From positions 1 to 64,000 of the forward strand of contig NZ_WKJL01000029.1 in NCBI RefSeq assembly GCF_009674565.1: a stretch of 64,000 nucleotides of DNA, given 5' to 3'. How positions within the stretch are numbered: position 1 is the first letter of the stretch; the number at the start of each line of letters is the position of its first letter. Position numbers and translations under genes: made by a program. The DNA comes from Duganella aquatilis (GTDB lineage Bacteria; Pseudomonadota; Gammaproteobacteria; Burkholderiales; Burkholderiaceae_D). The notes beneath the pieces are model-generated. The model was not told the DNA's origin and searched no databases. It saw only the letters and a list, made by a program, of their open reading frames with translations. This document shows, one piece after another, positions 17,994 through 27,919 of this stretch.

Positions 17994-18959
17994 TCAGCGC
18001 ACCAGGCCAAGTTCGGCGGCGCGCTTGCCGTAGTCGTCCACGGCTTGCTTGACATGAGCCGCCAGCGCATCGCCGGTCAGCCCGAAGGGATACAAGCCCG
18101 AAGCCGCGCGCATCTGCGCGAACTGCGGACTGGCCAGAACGCGGTCGAAGGTCGCCACCCACTGCCGGTACTCGGCTTCCGAGGCGTGAGGCCCCATCCA
18201 CACGCCGCGGATGATCGGCCACACCACGTCGAAGCCCTGCTCGCGCGCGGTCGGCACGTTGGCCAGCACGCCGGGCAGGCGCTGTTCGGACAACACCGCC
18301 AGCACCCGCGTGTTACCGCTGGCGTACAGCGATGCCTCGCTGGCGTCGCCCGACACCACGTGCACGAAGTTGGCGTGCATCGCGGTGAAGGCTTCGCCGC
18401 CGCCCTCCAGCGCGACGAAACGCAGCGCCTTGGGATCGATGCCGGCGCTTTTCGCCAGCAGCGCCATCTTCAGCCAGTCCTGGCTGCCGATGGTGCCGGA
18501 CATGCCGATCAACACCTTCTGCGGATTGGCCTGCAATGCCGCCACCAGGTCGCGCAGCGTCTTGTAGGGCGAGTCGGCGCGCACGGCGATCATGCCGTAG
18601 TCCGCGCCCAGCGCCGCCACCCAGCGCACGTCCGACGGTTTCACCTTGCCGAACTTGCCCTGCGCCAGATTGAGCAGCGAGCCGCCGGAAAACGCCACCA
18701 GCGTATTCGGCTCGGTGCGGCGGCCCGACACCAGCGAATGCCACGCCACCGCGCCGATCCCGCCCGGCAGATAGGTGATGTGCATGTCCGACGGCGGCGG
18801 ATTCGGCGTTTCGCGCAGGCCGGCCAGGCCTTTCTGCGCCAGCTTGCAGGTCAGGTCCATCGCGCCGCCCGGTTTGGACGGCACCACGCACTCCAGGCCT
18901 GCCGCCTGGGCCGCCGCACCGAACAGCAGTGCGCAGAACAGTGACAGCAGGATTTTCAT
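17994..18959 (-). CDS. Bug/TctC-family periplasmic binding protein
   Basis: A 321-residue protein with a signal peptide (MKILLSLFCALLFGAAAQA). The mature part has the Bug fold pattern: VVPSKPGGAMDLTCKL near the start, TYLPGGIGAVAWHSLVSG, and QNPQKVLIGMSG-like segments. Bug proteins bind organic acids such as tricarboxylates and usually serve TctAB permeases. No tctAB is present; an ABC transporter follows instead. The start overlaps the porin stop by one base (TGATG), so the two are translationally coupled. Confidence 0.87.
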   Translation of the reverse strand: MKILLSLFCALLFGAAAQAAGLECVVPSKPGGAMDLTCKLAQKGLAGLRETPNPPPSDMHITYLPGGIGAVAWHSLVSGRRTEPNTLVAFSGGSLLNLAQGKFGKVKPSDVRWVAALGADYGMIAVRADSPYKTLRDLVAALQANPQKVLIGMSGTIGSQDWLKMALLAKSAGIDPKALRFVALEGGGEAFTAMHANFVHVVSGDASEASLYASGNTRVLAVLSEQRLPGVLANVPTAREQGFDVVWPIIRGVWMGPHASEAEYRQWVATFDRVLASPQFAQMRAASGLYPFGLTGDALAAHVKQAVDDYGKRAAELGLVR

Positions 18960-20026
18960 CAGTAGCGGTGCTGCATGCCGATGGTCAGGCCGCGCTGGGT
19001 GGTGCCGTAACCCGGGTCATCGCGCGACAGGCCGGTGAGCTGGCCGTTCTTCGCCTTGGCGTAGGCGGCCGTCACGTGCAGGTCGGTGCGCTTGGACAGC
19101 GCGTAGCGGTAGCGCGCCACATACATGGTCGGATCGGCGTCCTTGCCGGCGGCGACATTCTTGACGTTGACGTGGTAGACCGCGCCGGTCAGCGTGGTGG
19201 CGCCGCCGGTCTTGTAGGCGATGCCGGCCCAGGTGGTGGTGGCGTCGACGTCGGTGGTGAGCGCCTTGCCGGCCACCAGCTTGTAATCGCGCAGCACGGC
19301 CCAGAGTTTGACCGGGCCGGTTTCGTAGCTGCCGCCGACGTGCCACACGGTGTTCTTGTCACGGTTGCCGGTGGCCGGCAAGGTGTTGCCGTTGTTGCGC
19401 TCCCAGGTCGCCATCAGGTTGGCGCCGCCGATTTTGTACACGGTGCTGAAACCGGTCTTGGCGCTGTCCTGCGTGCCGGTGGTCTGTTCGCCGGCGGCGT
19501 AATTGGCGCCGATGCGCCAGTCGCCAAAGGTGCCGGCGTATTTGATGATGTTGTCGTATTGGGTGGTGAAGCCGTATTTGCTTGGGCCGGTGGCCGGACC
19601 GGAGGTGGCCCACGAGTAGAACGGCGCGAAGCCCATCGGATCGAAGCCGATCACGGTGTCGTACACGGTGGTGAACGAGCGGCCCACCACCACGCGGCCG
19701 AAGGCGCCTTCCAGGCCGACGTTGGCCTGACGCTTGAACAGCGCGCCGTCCTGCGCGCCGGTGTCCATCAGGATGCCGCCTTCGAGGTTGAACACGGCTT
19801 TCAGGCTGCCGCCCAGGTCTTCGCTGCCACGCAGGCCCCAGCGCGAGGTGTTCATGCCGCCGGAGATCACGCGGGTCATGCTGCCGCCGGTCGGCGTCTG
19901 ATTGGTGGCGGTTTCCATGCCGACGTCGAGCAGGCCGTAAACCTGGACGTTGGATTGCGCTTGCGCGCTACCGGCGGCCGTGCACAGCGCCAGGACCGCG
20001 AGGGTCAACGGGGTATTCTTCATCAA
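18959..20026 (-). CDS. Gram-negative general porin (Omp32-like)
   Basis: A 355-residue outer-membrane porin with a signal peptide cut after AGSAQA. It starts SNVQVYGLLDVGMETATN, the usual opening strand of betaproteobacterial trimeric porins, and ends with an aromatic Tyr (GMQHRY) that helps barrel insertion. A PEG-like constriction segment is suggested by GFDPMGFAPFYSW. It is the first gene of the porin-Bug-ABC operon and diverges from a TctD-like regulator, so it probably provides the outer-membrane pore for that system's substrate. Confidence 0.9.
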   Translation of the reverse strand: MMKNTPLTLAVLALCTAAGSAQAQSNVQVYGLLDVGMETATNQTPTGGSMTRVISGGMNTSRWGLRGSEDLGGSLKAVFNLEGGILMDTGAQDGALFKRQANVGLEGAFGRVVVGRSFTTVYDTVIGFDPMGFAPFYSWATSGPATGPSKYGFTTQYDNIIKYAGTFGDWRIGANYAAGEQTTGTQDSAKTGFSTVYKIGGANLMATWERNNGNTLPATGNRDKNTVWHVGGSYETGPVKLWAVLRDYKLVAGKALTTDVDATTTWAGIAYKTGGATTLTGAVYHVNVKNVAAGKDADPTMYVARYRYALSKRTDLHVTAAYAKAKNGQLTGLSRDDPGYGTTQRGLTIGMQHRY

Positions 20027-20096
20027 ATTGTCTCCAGATATAGTTATATGTGTTATCTGATCTTTGCAATCAGGGTTCCACTATAGGAGGGTCAAT

Positions 20097-20145
20097 CTTT
20101 CAATTGCCTTTCAATGTCTCCTGGTCACCACAATCGCCGGAGACA
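20097..20145. promoter_or_regulatory. Candidate TctD-type operator between porin and regulator genes
   Basis: CTTTCAAT occurs twice (20097-20104 and 20108-20115) with an 11-base period, the arrangement expected for an OmpR-family dimer. Next to it TGTCTCC (20115-20121) and GGAGACA (20139-20145) form a perfect 7-bp inverted repeat. Both lie in the 193-base divergent gap between the porin start and the response-regulator start. That the neighbouring regulator binds here is inference. Confidence 0.45.
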
Positions 20146-20219
20146 CTTCACTTTTATGCGCCGGCGCGCCATGATGCTGGCCTCACCCTGCACTTATTTA
20201 AGCGAACTGGCAAGACCTT

Positions 20220-20924
20220 ATGCGCATATTGTTAGTTGAAGACCACACCGAGTTGCAGCACTGGCTGGCCAAGGCGCTGCGCGACACGCATCTGGCGGTG
20301 GAGTGCGCCGACAACGGCGCCGACGCCGACGCCCTGCTGCACACGCAGGACTACGCGCTGGTCATCCTCGACCTGACCTTGCCGCGCATGGACGGCCTGG
20401 ACGTGCTCAAGCGCCTGCGCGCACGCGGCGGCGCGCGCGCCAAGACGCCGGTGCTGATCCTGACCGCGCGCGGCGGCCTGGAAGACCGCGTGCAGGGCCT
20501 GAACCTGGGCGCCGACGACTACCTGGCCAAGCCGTTCGAACTGGCGGAACTGGAGGCGCGCGTCAAGGCGCTGCTGCGCCGCAGCGTCGGCAACGAGGCG
20601 CTGGTGCACAACTGCGGCGCGCTCAGTTTCGACACCGTCACCCGCATGTTCAGCTACGCTGGCAATCCGCTGGCGCTGACGCCGCGCGAACACGCGGTGC
20701 TGGAAACGCTGATCACGCGCACCGGCCGCGCTGTGTCCAAGGAAAAGCTGTTCGACGAAGTGTTCTCGCTCGGCGACGACGCCGGCATCGACGCCATCGA
20801 CCTGTACATCCACCGCGTGCGCAAGAAGCTCGACATCGCCGGCCCGGATGCCGCCGTCATCACCACGCTGCGCGGCATCGGCTACCTGCTGCAGCCGCGC
20901 GCCGCCGTCGGCGCCCCGGCCTGA
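20220..20924 (+). CDS. TctD-like OmpR-family response regulator
   Basis: A 234-residue regulator with an N-terminal receiver (MRILLVEDHTEL, acceptor Asp in LVILDLTLPRMDG, Lys in DDYLAKPFELAEL) and a C-terminal winged helix (about 125-225, with LTPREHAVLETLITR and AIDLYIHRVRKKLD). It is followed 5 bases later by the gene for its kinase. Relatives of this type control tricarboxylate uptake. The divergent porin-Bug-ABC operon is the obvious target. Confidence 0.9.
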   Translation: MRILLVEDHTELQHWLAKALRDTHLAVECADNGADADALLHTQDYALVILDLTLPRMDGLDVLKRLRARGGARAKTPVLILTARGGLEDRVQGLNLGADDYLAKPFELAELEARVKALLRRSVGNEALVHNCGALSFDTVTRMFSYAGNPLALTPREHAVLETLITRTGRAVSKEKLFDEVFSLGDDAGIDAIDLYIHRVRKKLDIAGPDAAVITTLRGIGYLLQPRAAVGAPA

Positions 20925-20929
20925 CGCGC

Positions 20930-22375
20930 ATGGCCGCGCCATCCGACATGCTGGGCAGCCTGCGTGGCCAGCTGCTGCGCTGGCTGCTGGGGCCCTTGCT
21001 GGTGCTGGTGGCGCTGAACACCGTCTCGGTCTACCGCAACGCGCTGGACGCCGCCGATACCGCCTACGACCGCTCGCTGCTGGCCTCCACGCGCGCGCTG
21101 GCGGAACGGGTGTCGGTGGTGGACGGCAAGGTGGTGGCCGACGTGCCCTACGTGGCGCTCGACAGTTTCGAGACCGATACGCTGGGCCGCATCTACTACA
21201 AGGTCACCGGCATCGCCGGCGAAACCGTGTCCGGCTACGCCGACCTGCCGCCGGTGCCGGTCAACGTGCCGCGCTCGGAGGCCTATCCGGCGCTGGTGCG
21301 CTTCTATCACGCCAACTACAACGGCCAGCCGGTGCGCATCGCCGCGCTGCTGCAGCCGGTGTACGACGATTCGATGCGCGGCATCGCGCTGATCCAGGTC
21401 GGCGAAACGCTGGAGGCGCGGCGCGTGCTGTCCAACCAGATCCTGTTCGACACGCTGACGTGGCAGGCCTTGCTGCTGGCGGCGGTGGCGCTGCTGGTGT
21501 GGTTCGCCGTGCGCCTCGTGCTGCGGCCGCTGATGCAGCTGAAAACCGCGGTGGAGACGCGCGGCCCGAACGACGCCTCCGACGTCGACCCGGCGCTGGT
21601 GCACAAGGAAGTGCGGCCGCTGGTGGCGGCGCTGAACAGTTCGCGCTCGCGCATGCACCTGCTGATCAACAGCCAGCGGCGCTTCATCGCCGACGCCTCG
21701 CACCAGTTGCGCACGCCGCTGACGGTGCTCAAAACGCAGGCCGAACTGGCGCTGCGCGCATGCGACCGGCCCGGCGCCGATCCGGAACTCAGCAAGACCG
21801 CGCTGCGCGAGATCGTCCACAGCATGGCGGCCACCACCGACTCCACCGTCAACCTCGCCAACCGCTTGCTGACGCTGGCCCGCATCGAACACCGCGACCA
21901 GGGCGCCGAGCAAACGGCGCCGGTCGCGCTGCGCGCCATCGCGCGCCAGGTCGGGCTGGAACTGGCGATGGCGGCGGTGGCCAAGCATATCGACCTGTCG
22001 CTGGAAGCCGAGCAGGATGGCGTGGTACACGGCCAGGCCCTGCTGCTGCACGAGATGCTGGCCAACCTGGTCGACAATGCGCTGCGCTACACGCCGCCCG
22101 GCGGCACGGTGACGCTGCGCGTGCTGGAAAACGCCGACGGCGTGGCGCTGGAAGTGGAGGACAGCGGCCCCGGCATCGCCGCCGCCGAACGCGAACGCGT
22201 GTTCGCGCCCTTCTACCGCGCCGCCGCCACGCTGGAACGCAATCCCGGCGGCCACGGCCTCGGCCTGGCCATCGTGCACGACATCGCCTCGCTGCACAAC
22301 GCCCGCATCGCCCTCGACGACGCCATCCCCGGCCCCGGCCTGAAAGCCCGCATCACCTTCAACGCGGTAAAATAG
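20930..22375 (+). CDS. TctE-like sensor histidine kinase
   Basis: Start chosen at 20930, 5 bases after the regulator stop (481 residues); the open frame reaches further upstream but only through the regulator gene. A first membrane segment (LRWLLGPLLVLVALNTVSVY) and a second near 170-195 (LLLAAVALLVWFAVRLVLRP) flank a periplasmic domain of the kind seen in TctE. HisKA contains FIADASHQLRTPLTVLKTQ with the phospho-acceptor His, and HATPase_c contains DNALRYTPPGG and GHGLGLAIV. It probably senses an organic acid and phosphorylates the adjacent regulator. Confidence 0.9.
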   Translation: MAAPSDMLGSLRGQLLRWLLGPLLVLVALNTVSVYRNALDAADTAYDRSLLASTRALAERVSVVDGKVVADVPYVALDSFETDTLGRIYYKVTGIAGETVSGYADLPPVPVNVPRSEAYPALVRFYHANYNGQPVRIAALLQPVYDDSMRGIALIQVGETLEARRVLSNQILFDTLTWQALLLAAVALLVWFAVRLVLRPLMQLKTAVETRGPNDASDVDPALVHKEVRPLVAALNSSRSRMHLLINSQRRFIADASHQLRTPLTVLKTQAELALRACDRPGADPELSKTALREIVHSMAATTDSTVNLANRLLTLARIEHRDQGAEQTAPVALRAIARQVGLELAMAAVAKHIDLSLEAEQDGVVHGQALLLHEMLANLVDNALRYTPPGGTVTLRVLENADGVALEVEDSGPGIAAAERERVFAPFYRAAATLERNPGGHGLGLAIVHDIASLHNARIALDDAIPGPGLKARITFNAVK

Positions 22376-22404
22376 CGCTATCCACGCCAACCTCAGCTTT
22401 TATC

Positions 22405-22662
22405 ATGAGCGAGCAAGATATCCGCTGGCTGCAACGCCTGTCGAATTACCGGCGCGCACTCGCACAGCTAAAAAAATTCATCGACAAGGGCGAATTAAAC
22501 GAACTTGAACAACAAGGCTGGATCAAGGCATTCGAGTTCACCCATGAATTGGCATGGAACAAGGAAACAGCGGACGCGATTGGCGCCTTGGTCGTGGAAC
22601 GCTATTTCACATTGTTTGTGGCGTTGGAAGCCAAAATGGGGGAGCTATCCCATGGAGTCTGA
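22405..22662 (+). CDS. HI0074-family protein with an internal in-frame deletion
   Basis: An 85-residue frame beginning MSEQDIRWLQRLSNYRRAL. The first half matches the start of nucleotidyltransferase substrate-binding proteins of the HI0074 family (GWIKAFEFTHELAWN). It then passes directly to KETADAIGALVVERYF, which normally forms the last helix after a conserved Arg-Asn...His segment. Family members are usually about 130-145 residues, so roughly 50 central residues appear to be lost without a frameshift. It overlaps the nucleotidyltransferase gene by 11 bases, as in intact pairs. Probably non-functional or altered. Confidence 0.75.
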   Translation: MSEQDIRWLQRLSNYRRALAQLKKFIDKGELNELEQQGWIKAFEFTHELAWNKETADAIGALVVERYFTLFVALEAKMGELSHGV

Positions 22663-22978
22663 AACGCTGAAATTTGGTCTGAAGCCAGAGGTTGTCAAAC
22701 AGATCAACGAGGTCTTTGCCAGTTTCCCCGAGGTCGGACAAGTTATACTGTATGGCTCGCGGGCCAAGGGAAACTTCAGACGCGGTTCGGATATAGATCT
22801 GTGCCTCGAAGGGGACAACCTGTCGCTGCCCACGTTATTGAAGATCGATACCGCGCTGGACGACCTCCTGCTGCCGTACAAAATAGACTTGTCGATCCGC
22901 GATCACATCGACAATATTGAACTACTGTCTCACATAGAACGCGCCGGCACCCGTTTTTACCGGCGCAACAAGGAATAA
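22652..22978 (+). CDS. Minimal nucleotidyltransferase (HI0073/MNT type)
   Basis: Start at 22652 (MESETLKFGLKPEVV) inside the end of the HI0074-like gene, giving 108 residues. The polymerase-beta-type active site is intact: LYGSRAKGNFRRGSDIDL, with the paired Asp residues that bind metal. Such minimal nucleotidyltransferases act with HI0074/HEPN partners, in some cases as AMPylating antitoxins. Here the enzyme looks whole while the partner is shortened. GC content of the pair is visibly lower than in neighbouring genes, which may mean lateral acquisition. Confidence 0.85.
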   Translation: MESETLKFGLKPEVVKQINEVFASFPEVGQVILYGSRAKGNFRRGSDIDLCLEGDNLSLPTLLKIDTALDDLLLPYKIDLSIRDHIDNIELLSHIERAGTRFYRRNKE

Positions 22979-22979
22979 C

Positions 22980-23318
22980 ATGATTACCAAAGAAGAAATG
23001 GTCGCGCTGTTCGACGACATGAAACAAAACGCCCCGTGGGATATCAGCAAGCCGCTGCTGTGGGGTTACTTTTTTGCCGACGCCGACAAGGCCAAGCTGG
23101 AAGCCGCGCAGGTGCCGCTGAAGGCCCAGGGCTATCAGATCGTCGGCATCTACGACTCCAAGCCGGAATCCGGCACGCCGGCGCTGTGGTGGCTGCATAT
23201 CGAGAAAGTCGAGAAGCACACCGTCGACACGCTGCACGCCCGCAACCAGGAGTTCTACAAGTTCGCCGACGAGCACCAGCTGGAATCCTACGACGGCATG
23301 GACGTCGGCCCGGCATGA
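22980..23318 (+). CDS. RraB-like ribonuclease E regulator family protein
   Basis: A 112-residue acidic protein starting 1 base after the preceding stop, with AAGGA upstream. It has the RraB/DUF1260 pattern: LLWGYFFADADKAKLEAAQ followed by GYQIVGIYDS and ALWWLHIEKVEKH. RraB in Escherichia coli binds RNase E and changes its choice of substrate; betaproteobacterial relatives are mostly unstudied. The gene overlaps the following metallopeptidase start by 4 bases (ATGA), so the two are coupled, though no shared function is known. Confidence 0.72.
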   Translation: MITKEEMVALFDDMKQNAPWDISKPLLWGYFFADADKAKLEAAQVPLKAQGYQIVGIYDSKPESGTPALWWLHIEKVEKHTVDTLHARNQEFYKFADEHQLESYDGMDVGPA

Positions 23319-24265
23319 GGCGGGCGCTGCTCGCCGGCGTGATGGCTTGTGCCACCTTCTGTGCCGGCGCCGCAGCGCCAGTGATCGAAGTCCACAGCAT
23401 CGCCCAGGACTTCGCCACCTTCTGGGACGCCACCCAGGCCATGCCGCCAGCCGAGCGCGTGGCCGCCTTCAAGCAACAGGTGGCGTCCAGATTCCCCGCC
23501 TTCTATGGCATCGAACGTTACCAGGGCCGGCGCACGCAGGCGCAGCAGGATGAACGGATCGCCCGCGCGCTGGCGAACTTCGGGCCGCAGCGCCAGGCCT
23601 ATCTGGCCAAGGTGGCCAGCTTCAACGCCCAGCTGCCGCGCCACAGCGCCAGCTTTGTCGCCACCTTCCCCGATTTCCGCCCGACCATCGATACCTGGTT
23701 CGTCCACTCGCTGGGCGAAATGGATGGCGGCACGCGCGAATTCAACGGCCATGCCTACCTGATCTTCGGCGCCGACGTCATGGCGCAGCTGCACGGCAAC
23801 GGCGATGAAAGCGCGTTCTTCCACCATGAGCTGTTCCACACCTACCAGGACGCCGTTTCGCCCGCCTGCGACAACCAGGGCATGTGGCAGCCGCTATGGC
23901 GCGAAGGCCTGGCCACCTACGTCTCCAAGGTGATGAATCCCAACGCCACCGACAGCGAAATGCTGCTGGACTTCCCCAAAGGCAGCCTGGCCCTCACCAA
24001 GGCCCACCTGCAGGCCAGTTGGGACAACCTGGAACCGGTACTCGACAACCCGGATGACAAATACTTCGGCCCGCTGTTCACCACCGGCAAGGACGACAGC
24101 GGCCTGGCGCAGCGCCGCGGCTATTACCTCGGCTATCTGGTGGCGCAAGAAATCGGCGCCACGCGCGATCTGCCCACGCTGGCCAAGCTCAGTTGCGCCG
24201 ACGCCCGCGCGCTGGTGATCGACGCCGTCCACAAGCTGCAAAAGCAAACCGCCGCCGCGCACTAG
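23315..24265 (+). CDS. Secreted gluzincin-like metallopeptidase, uncharacterised
   Basis: Start at 23315 overlapping the RraB-like stop; 316 residues. The N-terminus is a signal peptide (RALLAGVMACATFCAGAAA). A zinc-binding HExxH occurs in FFHHELFHTYQD near residue 170, with a possible third ligand Glu in WREGLATYVSK about 30 residues later, the spacing of gluzincin metallopeptidases. It resembles DUF2268-type predicted Zn-dependent proteases. It likely acts in the periplasm; the substrate is unknown. Confidence 0.72.
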   Translation: MRRALLAGVMACATFCAGAAAPVIEVHSIAQDFATFWDATQAMPPAERVAAFKQQVASRFPAFYGIERYQGRRTQAQQDERIARALANFGPQRQAYLAKVASFNAQLPRHSASFVATFPDFRPTIDTWFVHSLGEMDGGTREFNGHAYLIFGADVMAQLHGNGDESAFFHHELFHTYQDAVSPACDNQGMWQPLWREGLATYVSKVMNPNATDSEMLLDFPKGSLALTKAHLQASWDNLEPVLDNPDDKYFGPLFTTGKDDSGLAQRRGYYLGYLVAQEIGATRDLPTLAKLSCADARALVIDAVHKLQKQTAAAH

Positions 24266-24340
24266 CGCGCGCCAATCGAACAGGCCATCACGGCTGTTTG
24301 ACCTTATTATTCCGTTAATATGGTCAACTTTTAAGCCCTG

Positions 24341-25765
24341 ATGCTCTCGAAACTCTCGTTTCGCCAGTTGTTGCTGGGTGTCTTTCTGCTGATTGCCGTG
24401 CTGCTGAGCGCCGCTTCGCTGCACGCGCTGTGGACGCTGGACCGCCTCGCGGCCCACAGCCGCGACAGCGGACACCACGCCCTGGCGCTCACCGAAAATA
24501 CCCAGCAACTGGCGGAACGCAGCGTCGCCATGACGCGCAGCGCGCGCCAGTACCTGGTGCTGGACGATCCCGCCTTCCGCAAGCGCTATGCCGACGCCTG
24601 GCGCGACGCCCGCGTCTCGCTGGACGCGGTGGCGGCCGCCCTGCCCAACACGCCGGCCACGCTGTTCGAGCGCTGGCGCCAGAGCGGCGAACAGGCCTGG
24701 GACATCCTGCAAATGCCTTCGCGCTCTCGCAACAGCGCGCGCCAGCAGGCGCTGGAAAAAGCCCTGGCGCCGCTGCCGGTGGTGAACGAACAGCTGGCCG
24801 AGGAAGTCAAACAGGAAGTGGAGCGCCGCAACACCGAGCTGCTGGCCGAACTCGACCAGCGGCGCGCCATCCTCAAGGCGCAGGTGATCGCCTCCATCCT
24901 GCTGGCGGCGGTGCTGGCGTCCGGCTTCGGCCTGTGGCTGTCGCGGCCGCTGGCGCAGATCGAGCAGGCCATCGACATCCTCGGCGAAAGCCGCTACGAC
25001 CAGCCGATCGCCGTGCGCGGCCCCAGCGACCTGCAACGGGTGGGCCAGCAGCTGAACTGGCTGCGCCAGCGCCTGGCCGGCCTGGAGGCGGACAAGGCGC
25101 GCTTCCTGCGCCACATCTCGCACGAACTGAAAACGCCGCTGGCGGCGCTGCGCGAAGGCGTGGCGCTGCTGGAGGACGGCGTGGCCGGCACGCTGTCGCC
25201 CAACCAGCGCGAGATCGCCGCCATCCTCAACCAGAACACGGCGGCGCTGCAGTCGCAGATCGAAGCGCTGCTGCGCTACAACGCCGCCGCCTTCGACGCC
25301 CAGCACCTGCAGCGCCAGCCGGTGGACATGAACAGCCTGCTGACCCAGGCCATCGACAGCCAGCGCCTGCAATGGCAGGCCGCGCGGCTGACCGTGGCCA
25401 CCGAAGGCAAGGCACGCAGCATCGCCATCGACGCCGACAAGATGGCGATCGCGGTCGGCAACCTGCTGTCGAATGCGCTGCGCTTCAGTCCGCCGCAGGG
25501 GCTGATCTCCTTCCGCCTCGGCGAGCTGGACGGCAAGCTGCTGCTGGACTGCGTCGACCAGGGGCCCGGCGTGGCGCCGGACGACGCCGCCCACATCTTC
25601 GAACCGTTTTACCAGGGACAGCGCCAGCCGCCCGGCGCGCGCCGCGGCAACGGCATCGGCCTGTCCATCGTCCAGGAATACGTGGCCGCGCATGGCGGCG
25701 TGTTACAACTGATGCCCTCCGCGCGGGGCGCCCACTTCCGCATCGAACTGCCTTATGAACCATAA
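24341..25765 (+). CDS. glrK: GlrK/QseE-like sensor histidine kinase
   Basis: A 474-residue membrane kinase beginning MLSKLSFRQLLLGVFLLIAV. The periplasmic part (about 30-180) is helical, as in GlrK. A second membrane segment (ILLAAVLASGFGLWL) is followed by HAMP, HisKA (RFLRHISHELKTPLAALREG) and HATPase_c (SNALRFSPPQG, GNGIGLSIVQEY). The next two genes are a QseG-like lipoprotein and a sigma-54 regulator, the same order as glrK-qseG-glrR in Enterobacteria. There the system responds to envelope stress and drives sigma-54 promoters. The gene overlaps the lipoprotein start by 11 bases. Confidence 0.85.
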   Translation: MLSKLSFRQLLLGVFLLIAVLLSAASLHALWTLDRLAAHSRDSGHHALALTENTQQLAERSVAMTRSARQYLVLDDPAFRKRYADAWRDARVSLDAVAAALPNTPATLFERWRQSGEQAWDILQMPSRSRNSARQQALEKALAPLPVVNEQLAEEVKQEVERRNTELLAELDQRRAILKAQVIASILLAAVLASGFGLWLSRPLAQIEQAIDILGESRYDQPIAVRGPSDLQRVGQQLNWLRQRLAGLEADKARFLRHISHELKTPLAALREGVALLEDGVAGTLSPNQREIAAILNQNTAALQSQIEALLRYNAAAFDAQHLQRQPVDMNSLLTQAIDSQRLQWQAARLTVATEGKARSIAIDADKMAIAVGNLLSNALRFSPPQGLISFRLGELDGKLLLDCVDQGPGVAPDDAAHIFEPFYQGQRQPPGARRGNGIGLSIVQEYVAAHGGVLQLMPSARGAHFRIELPYEP

Positions 25766-26314
25766 ACTCACCGCCGTCCTGCTGCTGTGCCTGTCGCTGA
25801 CGGCCTGCACGCTCAACTCGCCCATCCCCGACACGCCGGCGCCGGAGCCGACGCCGCCGCCGGTGGTCGAAGTCGTCACGCCGCCAGCGCCGCCGCCCGA
25901 CGAGGTCGGCCCGCTGCTGAGCTATCACCAGTCGCTGCGGCGCATGAGCCAGGGCGAACTGGTCAAGGAACTGAGCGGCCTCGGCCTGCAACAGCGCAGC
26001 CCGCGCGTGGCGATCCAGATGGGCATGGCGCTGATGCTGACGCGCGGCGGCGGCGACCTGGCGCGCGCGCAGGCCCTGCTCGACAGCGTGGCCACCTCGC
26101 CCGAGGCCGAGGCCGCGCCGTTCCGGCCGCTGGCGCAGATGTTGTCCAGCAATTGCGCCGAGACCCGCCGCCTGTACGACCACGCCGACCGGCTGGCCGC
26201 GCAGCAAAAGGAAAACCAGCGCCGCATCGACCAGTTGAGCGAGATGCTGGAAGGCTTGAAAGCCATTGAACGCACACTGCCGGTTCGTCCGGCAGCCGGC
26301 CCACAGGTGACCAA

Positions 26315-26318
<4 letters not shown>
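25755..26318 (+). CDS. qseG: QseG-like outer-membrane lipoprotein
   Basis: A 187-residue protein with a lipoprotein signal and lipobox (LLLCLSLTAC, Cys near residue 18), then a Pro-rich stretch and a helical domain. It sits between the kinase and the sigma-54 regulator and overlaps both neighbouring genes. In Escherichia coli QseG interacts with the kinase periplasmic domain and tunes its activity. Homology is supported by position, size and lipobox; the sequence is diverged, so the name is a context-based call. Confidence 0.75.
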
Positions 26319-27721
<1,403 letters not shown>

Positions 27722-27730
27722 CTTACCAGA

Positions 27731-27778
27731 TGGCGACTGGCTCGCGTCGCCATTCCCCGACAGATTCCGGGCAATCTG
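27731..27778. promoter_or_regulatory. Paired inverted repeats, candidate activator sites for GlrR
   Basis: TGGCGAC and GTCGCCA pair perfectly at 27731-27752 with an 8-base spacer. CAGATT and AATCTG pair perfectly at 27761-27778 with a 6-base spacer. They start about 116 and 86 bases before the -24 element at 27847, the usual distance for enhancer-binding proteins. The sequences differ from the TGTC-N10-GACA site of enterobacterial GlrR, so binding is a prediction from position. The first could also be a weak end signal for glrR. Confidence 0.5.
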
Positions 27779-27846
27779 GATACAAGATCATCATTCCTGA
27801 TGGAAAATTATCAATAAGTCTTTGAAAAATAAGAGAAAATCATAGC

Positions 27847-27862
27847 TGGCACGGGGTTTGCA
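27847..27862 (+). promoter_or_regulatory. Sigma-54 (-24/-12) promoter of the BON-domain gene
   Basis: TGGCACGGGGTTTGCA matches the sigma-54 consensus TGGCACG-N4-TTGC, with GG and GC separated by exactly 10 bases. It lies 58 bases upstream of the BON start codon and directly downstream of the gene for a sigma-54 activator. No competing sigma-70 elements stand out. Confidence 0.85.
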
Positions 27863-27919
27863 AAGGAGTGGGTAACGTCCCAGACGTTTTATCCTCAAAC
27901 TCGATAAAGGAAGCAAATC

